64,000 nucleotides of DNA. It comes from Pseudomonas fluorescens. Lineage in GTDB: Bacteria; Pseudomonadota; Gammaproteobacteria; Pseudomonadales; Pseudomonadaceae. How positions within the stretch are numbered: the stretch's first letter is position 1; each line of letters starts with the position of its first letter. The notes beneath the pieces are model-generated. The model saw nothing but the letters and a program-made list of their open reading frames with translations. It was not told where the DNA came from and did no database searches. Location of the stretch: positions 1 to 64,000 of the forward strand of contig NZ_CABVHY010000016.1 in assembly GCF_902497875.1 (NCBI RefSeq), written 5' to 3'. A program made the translations under genes and the position numbers. Below, in pieces: positions 1-8,078 of this stretch.

Positions 1-932
1 GGGTTATCCAGTGCGGCGAACACCTGCAACCCTTGCTCAACTTGATGCGGGATCGACTGCTGGAAAGTCGCGTCATCCACTGCGACGAAACACGTGTACA
101 GGTGATGAAAGAGCCAGATCGAGAGCCCACCAGCCAATCCTGGATGTGGGTGCAAACCGGCGGGCCGCCGGATCAGCCTGTGATCCTTTTTGACTACTCG
201 ACCAGCCGGGCGCAGGAGGTTCCATCGCGCCTGCTCGAAGGTTATCGCGGCTACCTGATGACTGATGATTACGCGGGTTATAACGCCTTGGGCGGGCAAT
301 CCGGTGTCGAACGTTTAGGCTGTTGGGCGCATGCGCGACGCAAGTTTGTCGAGGCGCAAAAGGTGCAGCCTAAAGGCAAAACCGGGCGTGCCGATATCGC
401 CCTGAATCTGATCAACAAGCTGTACGGTATCGAGCGAGATTTAAAAGAAGTCGGCGATGAACATCGCCACGAAAGCCGACAGCAAAACAGCCTGCCGGTG
501 TTGGCGCAGTTGCAAACATGGCTGGAGAAAACCCAGCCACAAGTGACGACGCAAAATGCACTGGGTAAAGCCATCAGCTACCTGGCCAGCAACTGGATCA
601 AGTTGGTGCGCTACACCGAAGCCGGTTACTTGCCGATCGACAACAATGCGGCAGAGCGCGCGATCAGGCCCTTCGTTATCGGGCGCAAGAACTGGCTGTT
701 CAGCGACACGCCCAAAGGCGCGATGGCCAGCGCTCAACTTTACAGTTTGGTCGAGACGGCTAAAGCCAACGGCCAAGAGCCCTATGCGTGGCTGCGCCAC
801 GCACTTGAGCGCCTGCCACAAGCCTCGAGCGTAGAAGACTTCGAGGCTTTGCTGCCGTGGAACTGCACGCCGCAAATTCCAAGATAGCCATAGATCCCCA
901 TCTTTAAAATGTGGGGTTCATGGAGCGCTTAC
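1..932 (+). mobile_element. IS66-family insertion sequence, right end (left part outside window)
   Basis: This is the 3' part of an IS66-family element. It carries the C-terminal part of the large transposase and, 45 bases beyond its stop codon, a terminus that on the minus strand reads GTAAGCGCTCCATGAACCCC. IS66 elements are known to end in 5'-GTAA and to duplicate 8 bp of target, so the right boundary is placed at 932 and the following octamer GATTCATT (933-940) is the expected target duplication. The left end is outside the window, so the duplication cannot be confirmed. The boundary is inferred from the terminal motif. Confidence 0.8.
3..887 (+). CDS. tnpC: IS66 family transposase (TnpC), C-terminal fragment, cut by window start
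   Basis: The reading frame is open from position 3 and continues upstream of the window; the first usable internal start (TTG at 33) is not the real one. The visible protein of about 294 residues is the catalytic DDE part of an IS66 transposase. It has the conserved HCDETRVQV segment with a catalytic Asp, the DDYAGYNAL segment, the CWAHARRKFVEA motif, and the C-terminal LPIDNNAAERAIRPFVIGRKNWLF block with the catalytic Glu, followed by the short IS66 C-terminal domain. It would act with TnpA and TnpB, which lie upstream and are not visible. The visible part has no internal stop or frameshift. Confidence 0.95.
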   Translation, partial: VIQCGEHLQPLLNLMRDRLLESRVIHCDETRVQVMKEPDREPTSQSWMWVQTGGPPDQPVILFDYSTSRAQEVPSRLLEGYRGYLMTDDYAGYNALGGQSGVERLGCWAHARRKFVEAQKVQPKGKTGRADIALNLINKLYGIERDLKEVGDEHRHESRQQNSLPVLAQLQTWLEKTQPQVTTQNALGKAISYLASNWIKLVRYTEAGYLPIDNNAAERAIRPFVIGRKNWLFSDTPKGAMASAQLYSLVETAKANGQEPYAWLRHALERLPQASSVEDFEALLPWNCTPQIPR

Positions 933-1451
933 GATTCATTTATCGAAAAGGCCTTACTGCTAATAATTGCTGCAATACTGTCTAGCATAATTGCCCCAGT
1001 GATAGTCAAAAGCATTGATAGCTCGCGAGAGGGAAAGGAAGCATTATCTCTCGCCCAAGCAAAGTTATTCAATGAAGCATCTGAAACGGTCTTGAATTGT
1101 CAGACCCTGATGCTCGACGTAACGTGGTTTGGAACAGCAGATGCGAAAAATGCAGAAATGCAAAAGAAAGCATTTGAACGCTACTCGGAACGTTCAGTAG
1201 ACCTACTTTCGAAATGGCGAGCACTAGCAAATCAGTCATACGTTCTAGCATCGGAACAGACATCTACGAGACTCAATACCTTTCTGAATCGTTTTTTTGC
1301 GGAACAAGATGCGCCGATGAACCGTCAATGGATTAAGTGTGGTACTGAGTGCGACTGGAGTGAATTGCACAAGACGAACAATGCCATGCTCATTGAAGCA
1401 AATGAATTAATTTCAGACTTGGCCAATGAGTTACATCTAACGCGAAATTAA
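909..1451 (+). CDS. Membrane-anchored protein of unknown function; N-terminus supplied by the IS66 end
   Basis: No family is recognised. The 180-residue product has one hydrophobic segment near its N-terminus (about residues 14-33), then a charged, helix-rich soluble domain with short degenerate coiled-coil character and a Cys pair (KCGTECDW) near residues 137-142. Base composition is clearly more AT-rich than in neighbouring genes, with lysine and isoleucine codons ending in A, suggesting horizontal acquisition. The ATG at 909 lies inside the IS66 right end, which reaches 932, so the first eight codons are IS sequence. The original gene was probably longer at its 5' end and was cut by the insertion. 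No clear ribosome binding site precedes the ATG, and expression is uncertain. Confidence 0.55.
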   Translation: MWGSWSAYDSFIEKALLLIIAAILSSIIAPVIVKSIDSSREGKEALSLAQAKLFNEASETVLNCQTLMLDVTWFGTADAKNAEMQKKAFERYSERSVDLLSKWRALANQSYVLASEQTSTRLNTFLNRFFAEQDAPMNRQWIKCGTECDWSELHKTNNAMLIEANELISDLANELHLTRN

Positions 1452-1547
1452 ATCTCATGAAATACATCAACATTGTGCGACATACTCCTTGATTCAAGGG
1501 ATCTTGGGGCGCGCACCAGCCTGCTTTCCTCACCTGCATCCAGCTAG

Positions 1548-1796
1548 AGCCTCAAAGCGATAAATACACTGATACCTCCGTTACCCCCATCGCTCATCCT
1601 CATCCCTCTCTCGCCACATCAGCGTGGCGCCGATGATGGCCGTGGTAAAAGCGGTGCCGTGAGGGTCATCTACACCGCGCAACTCGCTAGCGGAGCATTG
1701 GTTGCCCTGCTGATCTACGGTAAAGGCGCTACCGAGAACATACCAGCGCATATCCTGCGCAAAATCGCAAAGGAGATGAATCATGGTCCTGACTGA
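1548..1796 (+). pseudogene. Remnant of RelE/ParE (HigB-like) toxin gene, C-terminal part
   Basis: A frame without a plausible start codon runs from 1548 to the TGA at 1794-1796. Its last 60 or so residues read GADDGRGKSGAVRVIY, then LLIYGKGATENI and IPAHILRKIAKEM. This matches the C-terminal half of RelE-type mRNA interferases (typical pattern: GRGKSGGVRVIY followed by LLLxYxKxExxDL). The N-terminal half is missing or unrecognisable. It overlaps the start of the antitoxin remnant by 14 bases in the usual toxin-first arrangement. The toxin is almost certainly inactive. Confidence 0.6.
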
Positions 1797-2094
1797 AAAA
1801 GAGCTCTTGGCACGTGATGCCAAGCGCAACCTCGGCGAAGAACTGCTAGCCGCCATCATCGATGTAAAGGCTGGCCGTCATGGTGATGTCCACCCTGTAG
1901 AAGTGACCGAGGCCGCTGAAGCACGTAGCAAGACGGGACTGTCACAACCCAAATTTGCCTAACTGCTGGGCGTATCGGTACGAACGCTGCAGGAGTGGGA
2001 GCAAGGGCGACGCTCTCCGTCTGGTGCCGCAAGATCATTGCTGCATATCGCAGCACTTCGACCTGATGTTTTTCGGGACGTGCTGGCAGGGTGA
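1783..2094 (+). pseudogene. HigA-type helix-turn-helix antitoxin gene interrupted by a nonsense codon
   Basis: From the ATG at 1783, with AAGGAG a few bases upstream, the frame encodes 103 codons ending with TGA at 2092-2094. Codon 60 (1960-1962) is TAA. The context F-A-stop-L-L-G-V-S suggests a CAA glutamine codon that mutated to TAA. The second half, LLGVSVRTLQEWEQGRRSPS, is a canonical XRE-type recognition helix as in antitoxins paired with RelE/HigB toxins. The truncated 59-residue product would lack the second half of the DNA-binding domain. Only the toxin's C-terminus survives beside it, so the module appears to be decaying. Confidence 0.75.
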
Positions 2095-2163
2095 GTTAAA
2101 AGCGAGCCCTCGAACAACCTGTTATCTGGAAGCGGCATAACATGTTCGGGATTCCAGCAGAGA

Positions 2164-2572
2164 GCCAGATCAATGAGGTGGTGGCTGAGCCCATAGCTGT
2201 GCAGCAGCGAATCATAGCTGGAGAGATTCAGCGTGGGTTCTTTCGCCTTTTCGAGTACGCGAACGATCTCGGAGAATGTCCATTTCTGCTTCAAGGCTTG
2301 TCGTTGGGACTTGAGCCATCGAGAACGCAGCTCTGCCTCCTTATCCAGATCCAGGGCTGCACTACCGAAAAGCATGCTGATTCAGCATCAGTGGAATCCC
2401 CGGCAACAATCCTTGCCTTCTCGGCATGCTGAATACCCCCGTTCTCATTCAGGAACACCCTGTACTCGAAGACTCTCCGCTCCCGCTCCGGCTGTTCCGC
2501 AATGCTCGCGAACAGGTAACGAGTGACGCATTCGAGACCACCAAAAGAAGAAGACGGATTCGTTCAGAGTAA
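2164..2572 (-). pseudogene. Frameshifted, truncated gene resembling DUF5677-type hypothetical proteins
   Basis: On the minus strand one frame (about 2572 down to 2370) reads GLECVTRYLFASIAEQPERE and FLNENGGIQHAEKARIVAG. A second frame (from about 2375 down) continues with ELRSRWLKSQRQALKQKWTF, SEIVRVLEKA and SSYDSLLHSYGLSHHL. Together they look like one protein split by a frameshift near 2370. The SYDSLLHSYG-S-HLI segment recalls DUF5677-type proteins, but this rests on memory and is tentative. The upstream frame is closed by a stop shortly before 2572, and similarity stops after the HHLI segment, so both ends also seem lost. Confidence 0.45.
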
Positions 2573-2701
2573 CCCTACATAAGCCGCCCCGCCTGAAACG
2601 CCCTATTTCCTGATAAACTGTGCCCCACTTAGCCTCATACGCCATTCAAGCCCGCGCCCTGCCCCTTCTGCGCCGGCTGCGCCTAAAGCGACAGACATTC
2701 C

Positions 2702-3703
2702 ATGCCCTTGAACGACATTACCCCTTCCCGGTCCGAGCCTTCTCGCCGCTTCTCCGTCGCGCCGATGATGGACTGGACCGACCGCCATTGCCGGTTCTTC
2801 CTCCGCCTGCTCTCCAAACACGCCCTGCTCTACACAGAAATGGTCACCACCGGCGCCTTGCTCAACGGCGACCACGACCGTTTCCTGCGCCACAACGAAG
2901 CCGAGCACCCGCTCGCCCTGCAACTCGGCGGCAGTGTCCCGGCTGATCTGGCCGCGTGCGCGCGCATGGCCCAGGAACACGGTTACGATGAGGTGAACCT
3001 CAATGTCGGCTGCCCAAGCGACCGTGTGCAGAACAATATGATCGGCGCATGCCTAATGGCGCACCCTGCGCTGGTGGCGGATTGCGTGAAGGCGATGCGC
3101 GATGCAGTGTCGATTCCGGTGACGGTGAAGCATCGGATCGGGATCAATGGGCGGGACAGTTACGAGGAGTTGTGTGATTTCGTTGGCACGGTTCGGGATG
3201 CCGGCTGTACCAGTTTCACGGTGCATGCGCGGATTGCGATTCTGGAGGGGTTGTCGCCGAAGGAGAATCGGGATATTCCGCCGCTGCAATATGACGTGGC
3301 GGCGCGGTTGAAGGCGGATTTTCCGGAGTTGGAGATTATTCTCAACGGCGGGATCAAGACGCTGGCGGAGTGTCACGAGCATTTGCAGCGTTTCGATGGG
3401 GTGATGCTGGGGCGTGAGGCGTATCACAATCCTTATGTGATGGCTGAAGTGGATCAGCAGTTGTTCGGCAGCACGGCGCCGGTGATTACCCGGGCCGAGG
3501 CGTTGGCGCGGTTGCGGCCTTATATCGCCGAGCATCTGGCGACTGGCGGGTCGATGCACCATATCACTCGACATGTATTGGGGCTGGGCACCGGGTTTCC
3601 GGGGGCGCGCAAGTTTCGGCAGTTGTTGTCGGTGGATATTCACAAGGCTAAGGAGCCTTTGGTGTTGCTGGATCAGGCTGCAGAGCTGCTCGAAGGCCGC
3701 TAA
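2702..3703 (+). CDS. dusA: tRNA-dihydrouridine(20/20a) synthase DusA
   Basis: DusA is an FMN-dependent, NADPH-using enzyme that reduces U20 and U20a in the D-loop of tRNAs in the cytoplasm. The 333-residue protein is full length. It has the N-terminal VAPMMDWTDRHCR block (about 19-31), the catalytic Cys104 in NVGCPSDRVQ, the KHRIG tRNA/FMN motif with Lys143, and the FMN-phosphate loop ILNGGIK. The C-terminal helical tRNA-binding part ends near residue 333. The ATG at 2702 gives the usual N-terminus, although the ribosome binding site is weak. The 5' end of dusA is a known integration hotspot for genomic islands, which fits the IS and pseudogene debris immediately upstream. Confidence 0.97.
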   Translation: MPLNDITPSRSEPSRRFSVAPMMDWTDRHCRFFLRLLSKHALLYTEMVTTGALLNGDHDRFLRHNEAEHPLALQLGGSVPADLAACARMAQEHGYDEVNLNVGCPSDRVQNNMIGACLMAHPALVADCVKAMRDAVSIPVTVKHRIGINGRDSYEELCDFVGTVRDAGCTSFTVHARIAILEGLSPKENRDIPPLQYDVAARLKADFPELEIILNGGIKTLAECHEHLQRFDGVMLGREAYHNPYVMAEVDQQLFGSTAPVITRAEALARLRPYIAEHLATGGSMHHITRHVLGLGTGFPGARKFRQLLSVDIHKAKEPLVLLDQAAELLEGR

Positions 3704-3881
3704 CGGTCATTTTGTTTGAACCTGTGCCGCATTTCGGCATCGAATTTAGCGATACCGCGCCCCGCCTTTCAAACACCTGTTTTCAGGTAGTTGCCGCTGG
3801 AGCCATCGATACGCATTCGTACCCTTGAGTGGCTGTCAGCGCTCGGGTAATGTCAACAGACCCACAGGACAGAGCACGCTT

Positions 3882-4808
3882 ATGACTTCCAAGCTGGATC
3901 AACTCAAGCAGTTCACCACCGTTGTTGCCGATACTGGCGATTTTGAAGCTATCGCTCGGGTCAAACCGGTGGATGCCACCACCAATCCTTCGCTGCTGCT
4001 CAAGGCCGCGGCCATTCCAGGTTATGCCGAGTTGCTGAATGCCTGTATCAGCGACTGCAAGGGCGATATCGGTCTGGCCAGTGATCGCTTTGGCGTGGCG
4101 GTCGGGCAAGAGATTTTGAAAGTGATTCCGGGGCGTATTTCCACTGAAGTGGATGCGCGCCTGTCGTTCGACACTGACGCGGTATTGAAGCGCGCGCACC
4201 GTCTGATCGAGCTGTATGACAAGGCCGGTATTGGCCGTGAGCGCGTGCTGATCAAGGTCGCTTCCACCTGGGAAGGTATCCGCGCTGCCGAGAAACTCGA
4301 GCGCGAGGGTATTCAGACCAACCTGACCCTGTTGTTCTCCTTCGCCCAGGCGGTTGCCTGTGCCGATGCCGGGGTGTTCCTGATTTCGCCGTTCGTGGGC
4401 CGCATCTACGACTGGTACAAGAAGAGCAGCGGCAACGACTACACCGGTTCCGATGATCCGGGCGTGCAGTCGGTCACTCGCATCTACAACTACTACAAGG
4501 CCAATGACTTCAAGACTGTGGTCATGGGTGCCAGTTTCCGCAACCTGAACCAGATCGAGCAGTTGGCCGGCTGTGATCGCCTGACGATCAGCCCGGAGCT
4601 GCTGGAGAAACTCGCCGCGGACACTGGCAAGCTTGAGCGCAAGCTGGCCCCAGGTAACGCCGGTGAACCCCGTCAGAGCCTGACCGAGAGCCAGTTCCGC
4701 TGGGCTTCCAACGAAGACGCCATGGCCACCGAGAAGCTTGCTGAAGGCATTCGTCAGTTCTCCCGCGACCAGGAAAAACTCGAAGCGCTGCTGCAAGCCA
4801 AGCTCTGA
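3882..4808 (+). CDS. tal: Transaldolase
   Basis: Transaldolase moves a dihydroxyacetone unit between sugar phosphates in the non-oxidative pentose phosphate pathway. The ATG at 3882 (MTSKLDQLKQF) gives 308 residues, the usual length for TalB-type enzymes; the upstream in-frame extension to 3825 is not conserved. The Schiff-base lysine is Lys125 in RVLIKVASTWEGI, the phosphate-site block is DATTNPSLLL (31-40), and the C-terminal region has QFRWASNEDAMATEKL. It stands alone between dusA and a strong terminator at 4830, convergent with the rssBC pair. The same tal-rssC-rssB order is found in P. aeruginosa. Confidence 0.97.
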   Translation: MTSKLDQLKQFTTVVADTGDFEAIARVKPVDATTNPSLLLKAAAIPGYAELLNACISDCKGDIGLASDRFGVAVGQEILKVIPGRISTEVDARLSFDTDAVLKRAHRLIELYDKAGIGRERVLIKVASTWEGIRAAEKLEREGIQTNLTLLFSFAQAVACADAGVFLISPFVGRIYDWYKKSSGNDYTGSDDPGVQSVTRIYNYYKANDFKTVVMGASFRNLNQIEQLAGCDRLTISPELLEKLAADTGKLERKLAPGNAGEPRQSLTESQFRWASNEDAMATEKLAEGIRQFSRDQEKLEALLQAKL

Positions 4809-4829
4809 CCAGCATCAGGCCCATGCAAA

Positions 4830-4861
4830 AAGGGCGGACCCTCGCGGGTTCGCCCTTTTTT
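4830..4861 (+). terminator. Rho-independent terminator of tal
   Basis: An AGGGCG-ACCC stem with a TCGC loop and GGGT-CGCCCT partner is followed by a run of six T, 22 bases after the tal stop codon. The complementary A-run upstream may let it also serve the convergent rssC transcript. Confidence 0.9.
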
Positions 4862-4895
4862 ATGCGCTTGATTTATGCGCGAACGCCAGGTGCGA

Positions 4896-5378
4896 TCAGT
4901 GACGCTCCAGGGCGTTTACCAGGTCATGGAAGGCTTCGCGGTTGGAGTCGTTCAGACCCATGAGGATCTTGTGCGCTTCGAGCACTTTGATCCGCACCAC
5001 TTCTTCCGACTGATCCTGGGATGGCAAGTCGGCCAGGCACTCCGGGCACGGAATAGGGTGATCGACGATGTTGAACACCTGATCGAAGCCCATCGACTGT
5101 AAAAGCCGGGTGATGTCTTCGTGGGTGGTGACAACCGTCGGCAACAGACCGATCTTCTGCCGCGAAAGGATCGACAGTTTGGCCAGCAAACCCAGGGTCG
5201 TGCTGTCTATGCTGCGGGTTTCGGTCAGATCGATCACGATCGCTGTAAAATTCAGCGAAGTGAAGATTTTCTCGATAGTCGCATCCAACGCCGAACACAG
5301 GGTCAGGCGTACTTCACCGATGAATTTCAGGACGAAAGTGCCATCCTGCTCGGCGAACTGGATTCTTCCAGTACTCAT
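4896..5378 (-). CDS. rssC: STAS-domain anti-anti-sigma factor-like protein RssC
   Basis: The 160-residue protein has an N-terminal STAS domain (about 1-105). The pattern RSIDSTTLGLLAKLS places the phosphorylatable Ser at residue 59, where SpoIIAA-type proteins are phosphorylated. The remaining 55 residues carry a CPEC pair and a helical tail. Its first codon overlaps the rssB stop by one base (TAATG), so the two are translationally coupled. In P. aeruginosa the orthologous pair (PA2798/PA2797) couples a response-regulator phosphatase to this STAS protein. The likely role is partner switching, with RssB dephosphorylating RssC; the downstream sigma or anti-sigma partner is not in this window. 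Confidence 0.88.
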   Translation of the reverse strand: MSTGRIQFAEQDGTFVLKFIGEVRLTLCSALDATIEKIFTSLNFTAIVIDLTETRSIDSTTLGLLAKLSILSRQKIGLLPTVVTTHEDITRLLQSMGFDQVFNIVDHPIPCPECLADLPSQDQSEEVVRIKVLEAHKILMGLNDSNREAFHDLVNALERH

Positions 5379-6559
5379 TAAAGATTCCTGCTCAACACCA
5401 ACAGGGCGATATCATCCGGCATCTCCCCTAGCGTGGCCAATCCAAATACCTGCCGCAGACCATCCAGGCTGCCGCCCGCCGACCTTACCCGTTCAGGTAA
5501 GGCGGCTTCTTTCTCTTTGAGTGTCTGCTCGGGCAAAAGGTCCAGAATGCCATCAGACATCAGCGTCAAACTGAATGTCGGCGGCAATTCCATCACATGA
5601 TCCTCGTAGGTGGCTTCGTTGAACAAACCCACCGGCAGACCACGCCCTTCCAGATAACGGACACTGGTCGGGGTGTACAAAACAGGCAATGGCAGGTGAC
5701 CGCCAATGCTATAGGTCAACAAACCTGTCTCCTCGTCGATGACTCCACCGACCATCGTGACATGTTTGCCCAGCTTACAGCTGATCAGGCCCCGGTTGAT
5801 ATGGCCGAGGACTTCCGAAGGCTTGAATTCCGGCAAAGTGCCGTTGCGCTTGGACTCGAACAACAACCGTGTGGTCATGAATTTCAACAGCACGGTGACA
5901 AATGCCGATGACGCGCCATGGCCGGAAACGTCTGCCAGATAAAACGCTACCCGACGCTCGTCGACCCGAAAGTAGTCGACGAAATCGCCGGAGAGGTACA
6001 AAGACGGAATGATCTGATGCGCGAACTGGAACTCGTTGATCGTCCAGGGGCTGACCGGCAGCATGTTCATCTGCACCTGGCGCCCGGCGTTCTGGTCTTC
6101 CTGCAACAGGTTCAGGCTGGCTTCGAGTTCACGGTTGGCGGTTTCCAGCTTCTCGCGGTAGCGCTGGTTCTCCAGCAGCAGACGCGCGCGATCCAGGGCC
6201 CGGCGCACCGAGTGCTCGAGCACGGCCAGATCTTCGAGGGGCTTGATCAGGTAGTCCGCCGCGCCGAGACGCAGGGCCTCGACAGCGTCGTTCATGACGC
6301 CCGCGCCGGAAACAACGATTACCGGTGTTTGCGGAGCCTGGTCAGTCACCTGACGAATCAGTTCGAGTCCGCCCATCTGTGGCATGCGCAGATCGCAGAT
6401 CACCAGATCGGGCTTTGCTTGCTCGAATACCTTGAGACCCTGCTGGCCATTGCTGGCCTGAAGGACACTGAATCCGCTGTCTTCCAAATAGGCCGCAAGG
6501 CTCGCGCGCACTACTTCGTCGTCGTCGATTATCAGCAGTGTGGCACTGGTTTTCTGCAT
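5378..6559 (-). CDS. rssB: Response regulator with PP2C-type phosphatase output, RssB
   Basis: The N-terminal receiver domain (1-120) has acidic residues Asp12/Asp13, phosphoacceptor Asp56 (LVICDLRMP) and Lys106 (YLIKPLED). A coiled-coil linker (about 125-165) follows, then a PP2C/SpoIIE-like Ser/Thr phosphatase domain (about 185-393) with ADVSGHGASSAF and LMSDGILDL metal-binding motifs. The chosen ATG at 6559 (MQKTSATLLIID) gives 393 residues; an upstream GTG at 6619 adds 20 unconserved residues. Neither start has a strong Shine-Dalgarno. It forms an operon with rssC. Despite the name it is not organised like E. coli RssB, which has an inactive phosphatase fold. Confidence 0.9.
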   Translation of the reverse strand: MQKTSATLLIIDDDEVVRASLAAYLEDSGFSVLQASNGQQGLKVFEQAKPDLVICDLRMPQMGGLELIRQVTDQAPQTPVIVVSGAGVMNDAVEALRLGAADYLIKPLEDLAVLEHSVRRALDRARLLLENQRYREKLETANRELEASLNLLQEDQNAGRQVQMNMLPVSPWTINEFQFAHQIIPSLYLSGDFVDYFRVDERRVAFYLADVSGHGASSAFVTVLLKFMTTRLLFESKRNGTLPEFKPSEVLGHINRGLISCKLGKHVTMVGGVIDEETGLLTYSIGGHLPLPVLYTPTSVRYLEGRGLPVGLFNEATYEDHVMELPPTFSLTLMSDGILDLLPEQTLKEKEAALPERVRSAGGSLDGLRQVFGLATLGEMPDDIALLVLSRNL

Positions 6560-6838
6560 GTGGGCAAACGGCGCCAGAATTAGGTTGGCGTAGGTGGGCG
6601 AGGCTTGGGCCGGGCTCACGCTACTGGATTCGCTTTCTAGCCTCTCTGAGTCGCAGCCTTTCGGAGCTTATTGCCCTGTTCGCGCGTTATCAGAGGTGCC
6701 CTTCTAAGGCGCAGACGGTACTCCCATCCGCGGGGCGTTTCAAGCTCATGCCGATGGTCGCCTGAACGTCTTTACATCGCAAATGACCGGGAGTTATAAG
6801 AACAGACAAAACCGTAACGCAATCGAAGGATAGAGCCC

Positions 6839-7126
6839 ATGGGTCAAAACGATCGTGACTACAGTGAAAAGCGCGACTTCATCCGTATGCGGGTGGATGC
6901 CGAGATCACCCTGATCCATGCCGGCCAGGTGGTGCCAGCGGTCTGCGTGGACCTTTCCAGCAGTGGTATGCAAGTGCAGGCACAGCGTTCGTTCAAGGTG
7001 GGCGACAGGCTCAGCGTGCGCATCGAATCCGAACATGCGGCCCTCGCTGGGCTGGAAGCTGAGGCCGAAGTGGTCTGGATCAAGGAGGGCCAGAAACTTG
7101 GCCTTACAATCCTGACAATGAATTGA
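6839..7126 (+). CDS. PilZ domain protein (probable cyclic-di-GMP receptor)
   Basis: This single-domain, 95-residue PilZ protein has both cyclic-di-GMP contact motifs: RxxxR at residues 12-16 (KRDFIRMRV) and DxSxxG in VDLSSSGMQ. GAAGGA lies 8 bases before the ATG. It corresponds in position to PA2799 of P. aeruginosa, between rssB and mlaA. It is divergent from rssB across a 280-base spacer and convergent with mlaA. Ligand binding is predicted from the intact motifs; the downstream target is unknown. Confidence 0.9.
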   Translation: MGQNDRDYSEKRDFIRMRVDAEITLIHAGQVVPAVCVDLSSSGMQVQAQRSFKVGDRLSVRIESEHAALAGLEAEAEVVWIKEGQKLGLTILTMN

Positions 7127-7143
7127 TCGCGGACAAAAACGCA

Positions 7144-7167
7144 GAAGGCGGCCCATTGGCCGCCTTC
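7144..7167. terminator. Hairpin between the convergent PilZ gene and mlaA
   Basis: A perfect 10-base stem GAAGGCGGCC / GGCCGCCTTC with a CATT loop lies between the two convergent stop codons. The T-tract is poor on both strands, so it may be a weak bidirectional terminator. Confidence 0.6.
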
Positions 7168-7186
7168 CTCGTTTACCGGGTCAGGT

Positions 7187-7876
7187 TTAAAAGTCGTCTT
7201 CGACCTGACCGTCCTTGACCTTGAATTCGCGGTTTTGCAGGTAGGCGTTGCGGATGAACACGTATTTGTCACCGCGGATCAGCTTCTCGCTCGACAACAG
7301 GCTGGCGCGGGTGTCGATGATATCCAGGCCGAATCCCACATTCCGTGTCGGGATGTGATTGATGTAACGGTAGGGTTCGGTGTAGCTGTCCACGTACTTG
7401 GAAGGCGCATCGCGCAGGGTGCTTGGGCCAAGGAATGGCAGCATGACGTACGGACCGCTGCCCATGCCCCAGTAGCCAAGGGTCTGACCAAAGTCTTCGT
7501 CGTTGCGGTGCAGGCCCATTTTGGTCCCGACGTCGAAGAAACCAAATAGACCGAAGGTGGTGTTGAACACCAGGCGAGCGGTGTCGACGCCGGCGGCGTG
7601 GGGTTTGATCTGCAACACATCGTTCGCCAGGTTGCCAACGTCACCGGCGTTACGGAACATGTTGTGGATGCCGTCTTCAAGGAACTGCGGCGTGATCGCC
7701 TGATAGCCTTGCGCCAGGGGTTTCAGCGCATAGGTATCGAGCATGTCGTTGAAGCGGAAAATCGGCCGATTGAGACTTTCCCAAGGATCTTCTTCCGTGG
7801 CTGCCTGAGCAACAAACGGAACCAGCATGGCGCCGGCACACACACATAAATGAGCCAGGCGATTGCTCCAGCGCAT
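7187..7876 (-). CDS. mlaA: Outer-membrane lipid asymmetry protein MlaA (VacJ)
   Basis: MlaA sits in the outer membrane with porins and removes mislocalised phospholipids, passing them to MlaC. The ATG at 7876 has AAGGAG 8 bases upstream and gives 229 residues; a longer open frame to 8011 lacks this signal. A signal peptide (about residues 1-25) ends in VAQA before TEEDPWESLNRP, the family's N-terminal signature. The FNDMLDTYALKPLAQGY and LPFLGPSTLRD blocks are typical. No lipobox cysteine is evident at the cleavage site, so it looks secreted rather than lipidated, unlike E. coli MlaA. The mlaBCDEF genes are not nearby. Confidence 0.93.
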   Translation of the reverse strand: MRWSNRLAHLCVCAGAMLVPFVAQAATEEDPWESLNRPIFRFNDMLDTYALKPLAQGYQAITPQFLEDGIHNMFRNAGDVGNLANDVLQIKPHAAGVDTARLVFNTTFGLFGFFDVGTKMGLHRNDEDFGQTLGYWGMGSGPYVMLPFLGPSTLRDAPSKYVDSYTEPYRYINHIPTRNVGFGLDIIDTRASLLSSEKLIRGDKYVFIRNAYLQNREFKVKDGQVEDDF

Positions 7877-8078
7877 AGCAGAAACTCCTTGGTTTGTTCT
7901 GTCGCGAGGGCCAGGCCCCGGCGGTAAGCGCGCTAGTATAAGACGAATCGGCTCTATTACGCAGCCTTCCACGCGGCGTACTGGAACATTCGCAGTACCG
8001 CCCTGCCCCATTCACACCGCTGTCACTCAACCGTCATCAGCGACAGCTAGGCTACGTTGCTATTTCAGGGATGCTGAT

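Noticed and set aside
441..875. Long minus-strand open frame inside the IS66 transposase gene
   Set aside because: It is a mirror of the GC-rich transposase reading frame, with no ribosome binding site or family resemblance.
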